Assembly (NCBI GenBank): GCA_001897755.1
Contig: MKUJ01000009.1
Location: forward strand, 209,451 to 258,806
Length of the DNA: 49,356 bases
Direction of reading: 5' to 3'
From: Afipia sp. 64-13
GTDB taxonomy: Bacteria; Pseudomonadota; Alphaproteobacteria; Rhizobiales; Xanthobacteraceae
In this document: positions 8,686 to 18,047 of the stretch, piece by piece
Layout of the letters: each line of letters opens with the position of its first letter
Numbering within the stretch: position 1 is the first letter of the stretch
The notes under the pieces: generated by a model
Database searches by the model: none
Told to the model about the DNA's origin: nothing
What the model saw: the letters and a program-made list of their open reading frames with translations, nothing else
Position numbers and translations under genes: made by a program

Positions 8686-8732
8686 CCTCATGGTGAGGAG
8701 CGAGGCACCGCCTCGCGTCTCGAACCATGAGG
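8686..8732. repeat. Palindromic repeat, copy B
   Basis: A 47-bp hairpin: CCTCATGGT pairs with ACCATGAGG, and inside it GAGGC pairs with GCCTC across ACC. Same family and length as copy A. Confidence 0.8.
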
Positions 8733-8762
8733 CCACAAGCAGTAACCGATATGGCACAGCCC

Positions 8763-8806
8763 CATCCTTCGAGACGCGCGCGATGCGCGCTCCTCAGGAT
8801 GAGGCC
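8763..8806. repeat. Palindromic repeat, copy C (inverted)
   Basis: CATCCTTCGAGACGCG through CTCCTCAGGATGAGG reads, in reverse complement, CCTCATCCTGAGGAGCG then CGTCTCGAAGGATG, the same framework as copy B with compensated arm bases. It lies 30 bp from copy B in the opposite orientation. Confidence 0.7.
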
Positions 8807-8824
8807 GTGACACTCAACCCGCGA

Positions 8825-10402
8825 TCAGTGTCCCGCCGCCGCGGCGGCCGGAATGTCGCGCTGGCGCTTCATCACGATCTTGTTCAGCGCGCTGAGATAC
8901 GCCTTGGCCGAGGCCACCAGCGTATCCGGATCGGAGGCACGTGCGGTCATCGAGCGGCCGTCCTGCGACAGCCGCACCGACACCTCGGCCTGCGCGTCGG
9001 TGCCTTCGGTCACGGCGTGGACCTGATACAGTTCCAGCCTGGCCTCGTGCGGCACCAGCGACTTGATGGCGTTGAACACCGCATCGACCGGGCCGTTGCC
9101 TTCCGCCTCGTCGATCCTGACCTTGCCGTCCACTTCCACCTTCATGGTGGCGCGCTGCGGACCATGGGTGCCGGCGATCACCGTCAGCGACACCAGACGG
9201 ATGTGATCGTGCGAGGTCGCCAGTTCCTGATCGACCAGCGCCTCGATGTCCTCGTCGTAGATGTCCTTCTTGCGGTCGGCCAACGCCTTGAAGCGCACGA
9301 ACGCATCCTGCAACTGGTTCTCGGCCAGCTTGTAGCCCAGTTCCTCCAGCTTGTGCTGGAAGGCGTGGCGGCCGGAATGCTTGCCCATCACCAGCGAGGT
9401 CTGCTTCACGCCGACACTCTCCGGCGTCATGATCTCGTAGGTCTGGGCATTTTTCAGCATGCCGTCCTGATGGATGCCGCTCTCGTGCGAAAACGCATTC
9501 CGTCCGACGATGGCCTTGTTGTACTGCACCGCGAACGAGGTCGCCGCCGACACCAGCTTGGAGGCGCGGGTCAGCATCGTGCTCTCGACGTTGCACCAGT
9601 ACGGCATGACGTCGCCGCGGGTTTTGATCGCCATCACGACCTCTTCCAGCGCGGCGTTGCCCGCCCGCTCGCCGATGCCGTTGACGGTGCACTCGATCTG
9701 GCGCGCGCCGCCCTCGACGCCGGCCAGCGAGTTGGCGACGGCCAACCCCAGATCGTCATGGCAGTGCACCGAGAAGATCGCCTTGTCGGCGTTCGGCACC
9801 CGCTCGCGCACGGTCTTGAACATCCGCCGGTATTCGTCCGGCACCGCATAGCCCACGGTGTCCGGCAGGTTGATGGTGGTGGCGCCGGCCGCGATCGCGG
9901 TCTCGACGCATTTGCACAGATAGTCGATCGGAGTGCGGGTCGAATCCATCGCCGACCATTCGACATCCTCGACCAGGTTGCGAGCCTGCGTCACCGTCGC
10001 GGTGATGATCTCCAGCACCTCGGCCTCGCTCTTGCGCATCTGGTGCGCCAGATGGATCGGCGACGTGGAGACGAAGGTGTGGATGCGGCCGCGCCGGGCA
10101 TGGCGCACCGCCTCGCCGGCGCGGGCGATGTCGGCGGGAATGGCGCGGGCCAGACCCGCGATCACCGCGTTCTTGGCGTTCCTGGCGATCTCGGCGACCG
10201 CCTCGAAATCGCCGACCGAGGCGATCGGAAAGCCGGCCTCGATGATGTCGACGCCCATGCCGTCGAGCAGTTCGGCGACCTCCAGCTTTTCCTCATGGGT
10301 CATGGTGGCGCCGGGACACTGCTCGCCGTCGCGCAGGGTGGTGTCGAAAATCACGACGCGATCTTTTGCCGACGCGGTGCCGGACGTATTGGCGGTGGTC
10401 AT
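8825..10402 (-). CDS. leuA: 2-isopropylmalate synthase
   Basis: 525 residues; joins acetyl-CoA to 2-oxoisovalerate, the first committed step to leucine. The HMGL-like barrel carries the DTTLRDGEQCPGA motif (20-32, with Arg24 and Asp25), the metal ligands His213 and His215 in SVHCHDDLGL, and a Gly-rich NGIGERAGNAALEEV segment. The C-terminal part (about 400-510) is the LeuA allosteric domain that binds leucine. Length matches long-type bacterial LeuA. The ATG at 10402 is preceded by AAAGGATTGATCC. A 48-codon leader peptide with four leucine codons lies about 100 bp upstream with a large hairpin, so control by attenuation is likely in addition to feedback inhibition. Confidence 0.97.
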   Translation of the reverse strand: MTTANTSGTASAKDRVVIFDTTLRDGEQCPGATMTHEEKLEVAELLDGMGVDIIEAGFPIASVGDFEAVAEIARNAKNAVIAGLARAIPADIARAGEAVRHARRGRIHTFVSTSPIHLAHQMRKSEAEVLEIITATVTQARNLVEDVEWSAMDSTRTPIDYLCKCVETAIAAGATTINLPDTVGYAVPDEYRRMFKTVRERVPNADKAIFSVHCHDDLGLAVANSLAGVEGGARQIECTVNGIGERAGNAALEEVVMAIKTRGDVMPYWCNVESTMLTRASKLVSAATSFAVQYNKAIVGRNAFSHESGIHQDGMLKNAQTYEIMTPESVGVKQTSLVMGKHSGRHAFQHKLEELGYKLAENQLQDAFVRFKALADRKKDIYDEDIEALVDQELATSHDHIRLVSLTVIAGTHGPQRATMKVEVDGKVRIDEAEGNGPVDAVFNAIKSLVPHEARLELYQVHAVTEGTDAQAEVSVRLSQDGRSMTARASDPDTLVASAKAYLSALNKIVMKRQRDIPAAAAAGH

Positions 10403-10465
10403 GGATCAATCCTTTGGTCAGATGCGCCGCTGCGGGCGCTCGGGTTTCGATGCTTCATCCACAAT

Positions 10466-10506
10466 CCCCTGAGTGCCCAGGCGCGCGCCCGGACGGCCCT
10501 CAGGGG
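10466..10506 (-). promoter_or_regulatory. leuA leader hairpin (probable attenuator)
   Basis: CCCCTGAG (10466-10473) and CTCAGGGG (10499-10506) form an 8-bp stem, with an inner CCGGGCGC/GCGCCTGG pairing. On the minus strand the 5' arm begins at the last codon and stop of the leader peptide, so a ribosome stalled at the leucine codons would sit on or next to it. The U run after it is weak (ATTGT), so termination may depend on Rho or the hairpin may act differently. Confidence 0.65.
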
Positions 10507-10646
10507 CAAATAAGAAGCAGAAGCCCGGCAAGGCGGCGCGACGCGGGAACCGACGCGGTCCGGGACGCGGGCGAACGCAAGGCAAAACCGGCGGCAACCG
10601 CCACCGTGTCCCGCAGTCCGACCCTGATGCCGCGACCTGTCATCAT
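10500..10646 (-). CDS. leuA leader peptide (leucine attenuator)
   Basis: A 48-residue frame starting MMTGRGIRVG and ending GLLLLICP, then TGA. The four leucine codons (CTT CTG CTT CTT, 10523 to 10512) and one isoleucine codon are consecutive and lie just before the stop, which overlaps the 5' arm of the hairpin at 10466-10506. GAAGG lies 12 bases before the first ATG. The alternative start is the second ATG at 10643. Ribosome-dependent attenuation of leuA is known in alphaproteobacteria; here the assignment rests on codon content, position and the hairpin. The part before the leucine run is Arg/Ala-rich and probably has no function as protein. Confidence 0.72.
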   Translation of the reverse strand: MMTGRGIRVGLRDTVAVAAGFALRSPASRTASVPASRRLAGLLLLICP

Positions 10647-10690
10647 CGACCCAAACGCCTTCAAACCTTCTGAGCGCCGTAGCTGAGCGC

Positions 10691-10731
10691 CATCGCTCGA
10701 AGCGATGATCCGTCCAAACCGTTGACGGATC
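10691..10731. repeat. Two adjacent hairpins between ppk2 and the leu leader
   Basis: CATCGCT-CGA-AGCGATG (10691-10707) and GATCCGTC-N9-GACGGATC (10707-10731) are two perfect inverted repeats sharing one base. No U run follows either. They may end ppk2 transcription with Rho or shape the leuA 5' region. I found no convincing -35/-10 pair for the leu leader. Confidence 0.5.
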
Positions 10732-10810
10732 GTTATCCATCATGGCCAGACGCCCAGCGCCAGTGCCGGTTCTAGACGAGAACGGGCAGCGCCCGCAACG
10801 CCAAAAAGGG

Positions 10811-11815
10811 TCAGCTACCCTGCCCCTTTTGCAGCCCGTTGCCGCTGCCGGCGCGGCTCGCGGGCTTCGCAGCTGGAGCCGGTTTGCGCCGCACGCCGGC
10901 GCGGCGCGGGCCCTCCTTCTCCAGCGCCTCGCGGGCCTTCTCCAGCTCCTTCGCGGTACCGTCGGCTTTCTTCGGAAACTGCAGATTAAGCCGCTCCAGC
11001 GCGGTGACGACGGCCGAACTGACGACGAGGCGCGCGAACCATTTGTGATCCGCCGGCACCACGATCCACGGCGCGTGCCCGGCGGCGGTATGACCGATCA
11101 GATCCTGATAGGCCGCCTGATACTTGTCCCAGTAGCCACGCTCGGTGACGTCGCCCAGCGAGAACTTCCATTTCTTCGCCGGCTCATCGAGACGGTCGAG
11201 GAAACGCTGGCGCTGCTCCTCCTTCGACAGATTGAGGAAGAATTTCAGGATCACGGTGCCGTTGCGCGACAGATAACGCTCGAAACCGGAGATGTCCTCG
11301 AAACGCTCGCGCCAGATGTTCCTGGTGACGAGTTGCGCCGGCAGCTTCTCCTTGGCCAGCACCTCGGGGTGCACGCGCACCACCAGCAGCTCCTCGTAAT
11401 AGGAGCGGTTGAAGATGCCGATGCGGCCGCGCTGCGGCAGCGCGATGGCGCTGCGCCAGAGATAATCGTGATCGAGCTCCAGCGAGGTCGGCTGCTTGAA
11501 GGCGTGCACCTCGCAGCCCTGCGGATTGACGCCGGACATCACATGCTCGACCGCGCCGTCCTTGCCCGCCGCATCCATGCCCTGAAAAATCAGCAGCAGC
11601 GACCAGCGGTCGTCAGCGTAGAGTTTTTCCTGCAGGTCGCGGATCTTCTTGCGGTTGGCGTCGGTGATCCGCTTGCCCTCCGCCTTGCTGAGACCGCCCT
11701 TCTCCGCCGGCTTGTGCGATTTCAAATGGAAGTCGCGCGAACCGTCGATGGTGAACGGCTCGACATAGGGCTTCAGCCCCGCTGTGCTAGCGTGCCTGTC
11801 CTTGCGATTGGCCAT
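10811..11815 (-). CDS. ppk2: Polyphosphate kinase 2 family protein
   Basis: 334 residues. PPK2 enzymes transfer phosphate between polyphosphate and nucleotides. The P-loop is GMDAAGKDG (about 79-87), followed by the family segment VNPQGCEVHAFKQPT and a Walker B-like strand RIGIFNRSYYEE. The lid-like region KKWKFSLGDVTERGYWDKY is also typical. The C-terminal 45 residues are Lys/Arg/Ala/Pro-rich and probably disordered. The single-domain layout fits NDP- or NMP-phosphorylating forms; which nucleotide is used cannot be read here. It lies alone between ilvC, with its strong terminator upstream, and the leuA leader. Confidence 0.93.
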   Translation of the reverse strand: MANRKDRHASTAGLKPYVEPFTIDGSRDFHLKSHKPAEKGGLSKAEGKRITDANRKKIRDLQEKLYADDRWSLLLIFQGMDAAGKDGAVEHVMSGVNPQGCEVHAFKQPTSLELDHDYLWRSAIALPQRGRIGIFNRSYYEELLVVRVHPEVLAKEKLPAQLVTRNIWRERFEDISGFERYLSRNGTVILKFFLNLSKEEQRQRFLDRLDEPAKKWKFSLGDVTERGYWDKYQAAYQDLIGHTAAGHAPWIVVPADHKWFARLVVSSAVVTALERLNLQFPKKADGTAKELEKAREALEKEGPRRAGVRRKPAPAAKPASRAGSGNGLQKGQGS

Positions 11816-11875
11816 GGTCCGGCGCCGCTCCTGTTTCCGGCCCCAACGCTATACGCAGGCCGGACCGCGCGCCAA

Positions 11876-11907
11876 CGAAAAAGGACCGCGCCGGGGCGCG
11901 GTCCTTT
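11876..11907 (-). terminator. Rho-independent terminator of ilvBNC
   Basis: AAAGGACCGCGC (11880-11891) and GCGCGGTCCTTT (11896-11907) form a perfect 12-bp stem with a 4-nt loop. On the minus strand the U run is TTTTT after the stem. It starts 48 bp after the ilvC stop. The A/T-flanked stem could also work in the plus direction. Confidence 0.92.
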
Positions 11908-11954
11908 CAACATGACTTGTAATGTCGATTTAATACGCAGTTAATGTGCGCGGA

Positions 11955-13121
<1,167 letters not shown>

Positions 13122-13682
13122 TTACATGCCTTCCGGGCCCCGACCGATGGCGGCGACGCCGGTGCGCGACACCTCGATCAGACCGAGCGGCAGCATCAAG
13201 GCCACGAACTGGTCGACCTTGTCGGGATTGCCCGTGATCTCGAACACGAAGCTCTCGATGGTGGCGTCGATCACGCGGGCGCGGAAGGCCTCGGCGAGGC
13301 GCAGCGCCTCGATGCGCGGATCGCCAACGCCCTTCACCTTGACCATCGCCAGTTCGCGCTCGATCGAGCGGCCGGTCAGCGTCATGTCCACCACCTTGTA
13401 GACCGGCACCATGCGGTCGAGCTGGTGCTTGATCTGCTGGATCACCATCGGGGTGCCGGTGGTGACGATGGTGATGCGCGACATGTGCTTGTGATGCTCG
13501 GTCTCCGACACCGTCAGGCTTTCGATGTTGTAGCCGCGGCCCGAGAACAGGCCGATCACGCGCGCCAGCACGCCCGGCTCGTTCTGCACCAGCACCGAGA
13601 GCGTGTGCGTCTCATTCGGATCGTGCCGTTCCTCGATGAAATAGGCCGAGGCCGGCTGTTCAGTCGTATCGTTCGCAACCAT
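13122..13682 (-). CDS. ilvN: Acetolactate synthase small (regulatory) subunit
   Basis: 186 residues. The regulatory subunit gives the large subunit high activity and valine feedback. An ACT domain occupies about 25-100 (HTLSVLVQNEPGVLARVIGL, GRGYNIESLTV), and the C-terminal half (EALRLAEAFRARVIDAT, ITGNPDKVDQF) is the second family domain. Length fits the long IlvH/IlvN form. It starts 18 bp after ilvB ends and is surely co-transcribed. Symbol ilvN or ilvH would both be used in related genomes. Confidence 0.96.
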   Translation of the reverse strand: MVANDTTEQPASAYFIEERHDPNETHTLSVLVQNEPGVLARVIGLFSGRGYNIESLTVSETEHHKHMSRITIVTTGTPMVIQQIKHQLDRMVPVYKVVDMTLTGRSIERELAMVKVKGVGDPRIEALRLAEAFRARVIDATIESFVFEITGNPDKVDQFVALMLPLGLIEVSRTGVAAIGRGPEGM

Positions 13683-13700
13683 CGTTACACCAATGTCCTA

Positions 13701-15479
13701 TCAAACCAACGCCTTGCCGCCGGCAAACGCCGCCGCGGTGGCTTCGTCATTCGCTTCCGCGGGCAGGAGCATCTCGTTATGCGCCTTGCCCGACGGAATC
13801 ATCGGGAAGCAGTTCTCCAGCGTCGCGACGCGGCAATCGAAGATCACCGGCTTCCTGACCTTGATCATCTCCTCGATCGCGCCGTCGAGATCGTTCGGCT
13901 TGATCACCTGCATGCCGACGCCGCCATAGGCCTCGGCCAGCTTGACGAAGTCGGGCAGCGCTTCCGAATAGGAGTGCGACAGGCGGTTGCCGTGCAGCAA
14001 CTGCTGCCACTGGCGCACCATGCCCATGTACTGGTTGTTCAAGATGAAAATCTTGATCGGCAGATCGAACTGAACCGCCGTCGACATTTCCTGCAGCATC
14101 ATCTGGATCGAGGCATCGCCGGCGATGTCGATGACGAGACTTCCCGGATGCGCGACCTGCACGCCGATCGCCGCCGGGAAACCATAGCCCATGGTGCCGA
14201 GACCGCCCGACGTCATCCAGCGATGCGGCTGCTCGAAGCCGTAGAACTGCGCCGCCCACATCTGGTGCTGACCGACTTCGGTCGTGATGTAGGTGTCGTG
14301 GTTCTTGGTCAGGTCGTAGAGGCGCTGGATCGCGTATTGCGGCAGGATCACATCGTCGTTCTTCTTGAATGCCAGCGAATTGCGCGCGCGCCACTTGTTG
14401 ATCTGCGCCCACCACGCCTTGGTGTCCGGCTTCTTGGCTTCCGCCTTGAACACATGGAGGATGTCGCCGAGCACGTTGGCGACGTCGCCGATGATCGGCA
14501 CGTCGACGCGGATGTTCTTGTTGATCGAGGACGGATCGATATCGATGTGGATCTTCTTCGAATTCGGCGAGAACGCATCCGGGCGGCCGGTGACGCGGTC
14601 GTCGAAGCGCGCGCCGATGCACAGCATGACGTCGCAATCATGCATCGTCATGTTGGCTTCATAGGTGCCGTGCATGCCGAGCATGCCGAGCCAGTTCTTG
14701 CCGGATGCCGGATATGTGCCGAGACCCATCAGCGTCGTAGTGATCGGGACATCGGTCGCGGCGACGAGTTCGCGCAACAGCCGTGTCGCCTCCGGGCCGG
14801 AGTTGACGACGCCGCCGCCGGAATAGATCACCGGCCTCTTCGCCGAGGCGAGCAGCGCCACCGCCTTGCGGATCTGATGCGCGTCGCCCTTCACGCGCGG
14901 CGAATAGGAGATGTGAACGTCCGACTTGCGCGGCTGCGTGTAGGTGCCGGTGGCGAACTGCACATCCTTCGGAATGTCGACCACGACCGGGCCCGGACGG
15001 CCCGTGGTCGCGACATAGAAAGCCTCGTGCAGGATTTTCGCCAGATCGTTGACGTCGCGCACCAGCCAGTTGTGCTTGGTGCAGGGCCGCGTGATGCCGA
15101 CCGTGTCGCACTCCTGGAAGGCGTCGTTGCCGATCAGATGCGTCGGCACCTGGCCGGTGATGCACACCAGCGGGATCGAATCCATCAGCGCGTCGGTCAG
15201 CGCGGTGACCATATTGGTGGCGCCCGGGCCGGACGTCACCAGCACCACGCCCGGCCGGCCGGTCGAGCGCGCATAGCCCTCGGCGGCGTGACCCGCGCCC
15301 TGCTCGTGGCGGACCAGAATGTGCTGGACATCGTCTTGCTGGAAAATCTCGTCATAGATCGGCAGCACCGCGCCGCCGGGATAGCCGAACAGATGTTCGA
15401 CGCCATGATCTTTCAGCGCGCGCACCACCATGGCGGCGCCGGTCATCTGGTTGGGATCGTGGGTCTTGTTCTGGCTCAT
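13701..15479 (-). CDS. ilvB: Acetolactate synthase large (catalytic) subunit
   Basis: 592 residues. A thiamine-diphosphate, FAD and Mg enzyme making acetolactate from pyruvate. The N-terminal domain carries the catalytic glutamate in LVRHEQGAGHAAEGYA (Glu59). The central FAD-associated domain has ARFDDRVTGRPDAFSP. The C-terminal domain carries the ThDP-binding block IAGDASIQMMLQ ending FILNNQYMGM. The start is the ATG at 15479, preceded by CCGGAG; an in-frame ATG at 15542 sits against the attenuator hairpin without a ribosome site. The leader peptide and terminator upstream (15556-15676) indicate attenuation by Ile/Val/Leu. Confidence 0.96.
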   Translation of the reverse strand: MSQNKTHDPNQMTGAAMVVRALKDHGVEHLFGYPGGAVLPIYDEIFQQDDVQHILVRHEQGAGHAAEGYARSTGRPGVVLVTSGPGATNMVTALTDALMDSIPLVCITGQVPTHLIGNDAFQECDTVGITRPCTKHNWLVRDVNDLAKILHEAFYVATTGRPGPVVVDIPKDVQFATGTYTQPRKSDVHISYSPRVKGDAHQIRKAVALLASAKRPVIYSGGGVVNSGPEATRLLRELVAATDVPITTTLMGLGTYPASGKNWLGMLGMHGTYEANMTMHDCDVMLCIGARFDDRVTGRPDAFSPNSKKIHIDIDPSSINKNIRVDVPIIGDVANVLGDILHVFKAEAKKPDTKAWWAQINKWRARNSLAFKKNDDVILPQYAIQRLYDLTKNHDTYITTEVGQHQMWAAQFYGFEQPHRWMTSGGLGTMGYGFPAAIGVQVAHPGSLVIDIAGDASIQMMLQEMSTAVQFDLPIKIFILNNQYMGMVRQWQQLLHGNRLSHSYSEALPDFVKLAEAYGGVGMQVIKPNDLDGAIEEMIKVRKPVIFDCRVATLENCFPMIPSGKAHNEMLLPAEANDEATAAAFAGGKALV

Positions 15480-15555
15480 GGTTCGCTCCGGTGCGCCGTC
15501 GGGCGCTGTCGTCAGTCCGTCAATGGCATCATTTGCCGGCATGCTGCCGGGAATT

Positions 15556-15579
15556 AAAAAAGGGCCCGAAAGGCCCTTT
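15556..15579 (-). terminator. ilvB attenuator terminator
   Basis: Minus-strand AAAGGGCC-TTTC-GGGCCCTTTTTT is a classical intrinsic terminator (arms 15572-15579 and 15560-15567, U run 15556-15561). It lies between the leader peptide stop (15605) and the ilvB start. Confidence 0.9.
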
Positions 15580-15626
15580 GCACACCGCCTGTCGCAGGAT
15601 GGCGTCAGCCACCCCCGGCGGTGTGC
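15580..15626 (-). promoter_or_regulatory. Upstream leader stem of the ilv attenuator
   Basis: GCACACCGCC within the leader peptide codons (minus strand, plus-strand 15617-15626) pairs perfectly over 10 bp with GGCGGTGTGC (15580-15589), directly next to the terminator arm. Ribosome position over the Val codons would decide whether this stem forms. Exactly how it opposes the terminator, since the arms touch rather than overlap, is unclear. Confidence 0.65.
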
Positions 15627-15676
15627 CGAGTTACGACGACAATAAGGTTATTGGTAATTTTATTGCGCATCGACAT
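15605..15676 (-). CDS. ilvBNC leader peptide (Ile/Val/Leu attenuator)
   Basis: 23 residues: MSMRNKITNNLIVVVTRHT then AGGG and a stop. The run Leu-Ile-Val-Val-Val (15646 to 15632) contains all three branched-chain amino acids. The frame starts about 20 nt after a predicted transcription start and ends 25 nt before the terminator hairpin. The start may be the ATG at 15676 (GGAA 9 bases before it) or the one at 15670. Attenuation of ilv operons by such peptides is well established in proteobacteria; the layout here is textbook. Confidence 0.85.
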   Translation of the reverse strand: MSMRNKITNNLIVVVTRHTAGGG

Positions 15677-15701
15677 CTCAGTATTTCCAAAGGTTGCGCG
15701 G

Positions 15702-15729
15702 TTTATATCTTCCATATTCCGGAAGTCAA
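15702..15729 (-). promoter_or_regulatory. Sigma-70-type promoter of the ilvBNC operon
   Basis: TTGACT (15729 to 15724), a 16-bp spacer and TATAAA (15707 to 15702). The start would be near 15695, leaving about 20 nt before the leader peptide. The -35 lies over the miaA stop codon. Confidence 0.75.
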
Positions 15730-16712
15730 GCCCGCAGCGAGCCGAGACTAGCCCCTTCCGCATCCCCCAGAGAGCGCGAAACCGCATAAGAGAGCCGCGC
15801 CTGCGCCTCGGCGGGCGGCACCCAGGCGAACTCCGCAAGCTGGTGTCGGAACCAGGTGAACTGCCGCTTGGCGTAGTGCCGGGTGTCGAGCTGGCCGATC
15901 CGGGCCGCTTCCTCCCGCGTGATCTCGCCGCGCAGATGGCGGATCAGCGCCGGCACGCCATGGGCCTTCATCGCCGGCAGCAGCGGATCGAGCCCGCGGG
16001 CCGCCAGCGCCTCCACCTCCTCCAGCGCGCCGCCCGTGAGCATATCGGTGAAGCGCCGGTCGATGCGCGCATAAAGCTCCTCGCGATCCGGCGCGAGAAA
16101 CACCGCGATCACGTTGTCCGCCGACAACAACGGCGGCAGGCCCTCACCGTGCCAGTCGGCCAGCGTCCGCCCGGTCGCCTCCACCACCTCGAGCGCGCGG
16201 GCGATACGGGTGCGGTCGCGAGGTTTGAGCCGCTGGCCGGCTTCCGGATCGCGCCGGGCCAGCTCGGCATGCAGCGCCTCGACCCCGTCGCGCTCCAAGC
16301 GGGCTCGCACCGCTTCGCGAATGTCGGCAGGCACCGGCGGCACGTTCGACAGGCCCCGCGTCAGAGCCTTGAAGTACAGCCCCGAGCCGCCGATGAAGAT
16401 CGGCAACCGGCCGGCGGCCCGCACCTGCGCCAGTTCCGCGGCTGCGGCCGCGACCCAGGCGCCGGCGGAGAAATTCACCGCGGCATCGACGGTGCCATAA
16501 AGGCGATGCGGCGCCCGCCCCTCCTCCTGCGGCGTCGGCCGCGCGGTGATGACGCGCAAATCGCGATAGACCTGCATCGAATCGGTGTTGATGATCACGC
16601 CGCCGGTCGCCTCGGCCAAGGCGAGGGCCAGCGCCGACTTGCCGCTGGCGGTCGGCCCTGCGATAAGCACAGCCTTCGCATTGTCCTGGCCCTGGCTCAC
16701 ATCCCCGCTCAT
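15726..16712 (-). CDS. miaA: tRNA dimethylallyltransferase
   Basis: 328 residues. Adds a dimethylallyl group to A37 of tRNAs that read codons starting with U. The P-loop [12 protein letters not shown] (19-30), then the family blocks [44 protein letters not shown] and, near the end, [13 protein letters not shown]-like ([14 protein letters not shown]) are present. The start at 16712 ([11 protein letters not shown]) gives normal length; it overlaps the serB start on the other strand. No strong ribosome site is visible, so translation may be weak or leaderless. Its stop overlaps the ilv promoter -35. Confidence 0.96.
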   Translation of the reverse strand: MSGDVSQGQDNAKAVLIAGPTASGKSALALALAEATGGVIINTDSMQVYRDLRVITARPTPQEEGRAPHRLYGTVDAAVNFSAGAWVAAAAAELAQVRAAGRLPIFIGGSGLYFKALTRGLSNVPPVPADIREAVRARLERDGVEALHAELARRDPEAGQRLKPRDRTRIARALEVVEATGRTLADWHGEGLPPLLSADNVIAVFLAPDREELYARIDRRFTDMLTGGALEEVEALAARGLDPLLPAMKAHGVPALIRHLRGEITREEAARIGQLDTRHYAKRQFTWFRHQLAEFAWVPPAEAQARLSYAVSRSLGDAEGASLGSLRA

Positions 16713-17604
16713 GTCTCTGGTCGCCACGCTGATCTGCAACCCCGCGCTGCCCTCGCTGAACAGCACCGTGGTCGACGCCGCGCAGGCGGTATTGCCCTCG
16801 CCCTCGGCGGCAGCATGGCTCGACGAGGGCATCGCCGCCGATATCACATTCGCCAGCGACGAGCATCCCCGCATCCTTGCCGACCGGCTGTGGCGCGCCT
16901 TGCAGACCCTGCCGATCGACGTGGTGGTGCAGCCGCAGCTCGGCCGCCGCAAGAAGCTGTTCCTCGCCGACATGGATTCCACCATGATCGGACAGGAATG
17001 CATCGACGAGCTCGCCGGCTATGCCGGGCTGAAAGCGCATGTCGCCGCGATCACCGAACGGGCGATGCGCGGCGAGATCGAATTCGAACCGGCGCTGCGA
17101 GAGCGCGTCGCCCTGCTCAAGAATCTTCCCGTCAACATCGTCGACGACGTGCTCGCCAAGCACATCACGCTCACGCCCGGCGGCGAGATGCTGGTGCGGA
17201 CCATGCGCGCGAACGGCGCCTATACCTGCCTCGTCTCCGGCGGCTTCACGCTGTTCACCAGCCGCGTCGCCGCGATGATCGGGTTCGAGGAAAATCGCGG
17301 CAACGAATTACTGATCGAGGACGGCAAGTTCACCGGCCGTGTCGGCGAGCCTATCCTCGGACGCAGCGCCAAACTCGCGACGCTGATCGATCTGCGCGAA
17401 TCCTTCGATTTCGACGCCATCGACACCCTGGTGGTGGGTGACGGCGCCAATGACCTCGGCATGATCGAACAGGCTGGCCTCGGCGTCGCCTATCATGCCA
17501 AGCCGGCGGTCGCCGCCGCCGCAATGGCGCGGATCGATCATGGCGATCTCACCGCCTTGCTGTTCGCGCAAGGCTACACGCGCCGCGAATTCGTCAGCGC
17601 CTGA
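16711..17604 (+). CDS. serB: Phosphoserine phosphatase
   Basis: 297 residues from the ATG at 16711. The last step of serine synthesis. A short N-terminal domain (1-75) precedes the HAD phosphatase domain: motif [13 protein letters not shown] (nucleophile Asp in DMDST), motif [10 protein letters not shown], a lysine in [10 protein letters not shown], and motif [15 protein letters not shown]. It ends 17 bp before arsC on the same strand. The start codon shares CATG with the miaA start, so its upstream signals must lie inside miaA. No clear ribosome site is visible before the ATG. Confidence 0.95.
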   Translation: MSLVATLICNPALPSLNSTVVDAAQAVLPSPSAAAWLDEGIAADITFASDEHPRILADRLWRALQTLPIDVVVQPQLGRRKKLFLADMDSTMIGQECIDELAGYAGLKAHVAAITERAMRGEIEFEPALRERVALLKNLPVNIVDDVLAKHITLTPGGEMLVRTMRANGAYTCLVSGGFTLFTSRVAAMIGFEENRGNELLIEDGKFTGRVGEPILGRSAKLATLIDLRESFDFDAIDTLVVGDGANDLGMIEQAGLGVAYHAKPAVAAAAMARIDHGDLTALLFAQGYTRREFVSA

Positions 17605-17621
17605 TTTTCCGGACAAGTCCG

Positions 17622-17975
17622 ATGACCGACGTCACGATCTATCACAATCCCCGTTGCGGCACCTCGCGCACCACGCTGGAATTGATCCGCGAAGCCGGGA
17701 TCGAACCGCACATCATCGAGTATCTCAAGAATCCACCGAGCCGCGCCGAACTGGCCGATCTGCTGCGGCGCGCGGGCTTGAAGCCGCGCGAGGCCATCCG
17801 CGCCAAGGAAAGCCTTTACCGTGACCTGAAGCTCGATGATCCGACGACCAGCGACGACGCTCTGCTCGACGCCATGGCAGCGCATCCAATCCTGATCGAG
17901 CGACCGCTGGTCGTCACCGCCAAGGGCGTGCGGCTGTGCCGTCCAGCCGATCTGGTGAAAGAGCTGCTGGGCTGA
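17622..17975 (+). CDS. arsC: Arsenate reductase (glutaredoxin-dependent, ArsC family)
   Basis: 117 residues, thioredoxin fold. The N-terminus YHNPRCGTSR holds the catalytic Cys12 and the Cys-X3-Arg signature of the glutaredoxin-linked ArsC/Spx superfamily. The middle (RAKESLYRDL) and IERPLVV near 92-98 are typical of E. coli-type ArsC, including the cis-proline region. Reduces arsenate to arsenite in the cytoplasm. No arsR, arsB or acr3 gene is adjacent, so this may be a housekeeping copy. It follows serB closely and probably shares its transcript. Confidence 0.9.
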   Translation: MTDVTIYHNPRCGTSRTTLELIREAGIEPHIIEYLKNPPSRAELADLLRRAGLKPREAIRAKESLYRDLKLDDPTTSDDALLDAMAAHPILIERPLVVTAKGVRLCRPADLVKELLG

Positions 17976-18047
17976 ATTTCCCGGCGCACAAAACGGCGAT
18001 GGCTGGAACAGGTCCGGCCATCGCACAGATCAAATCCTGAGAGCGGG

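Noticed and set aside
10399-10743. A 114-codon minus-strand frame across the leuA upstream region
   Set aside because: It has no family match and overlaps the leader peptide in another frame; the leucine-codon leader explains the region better.
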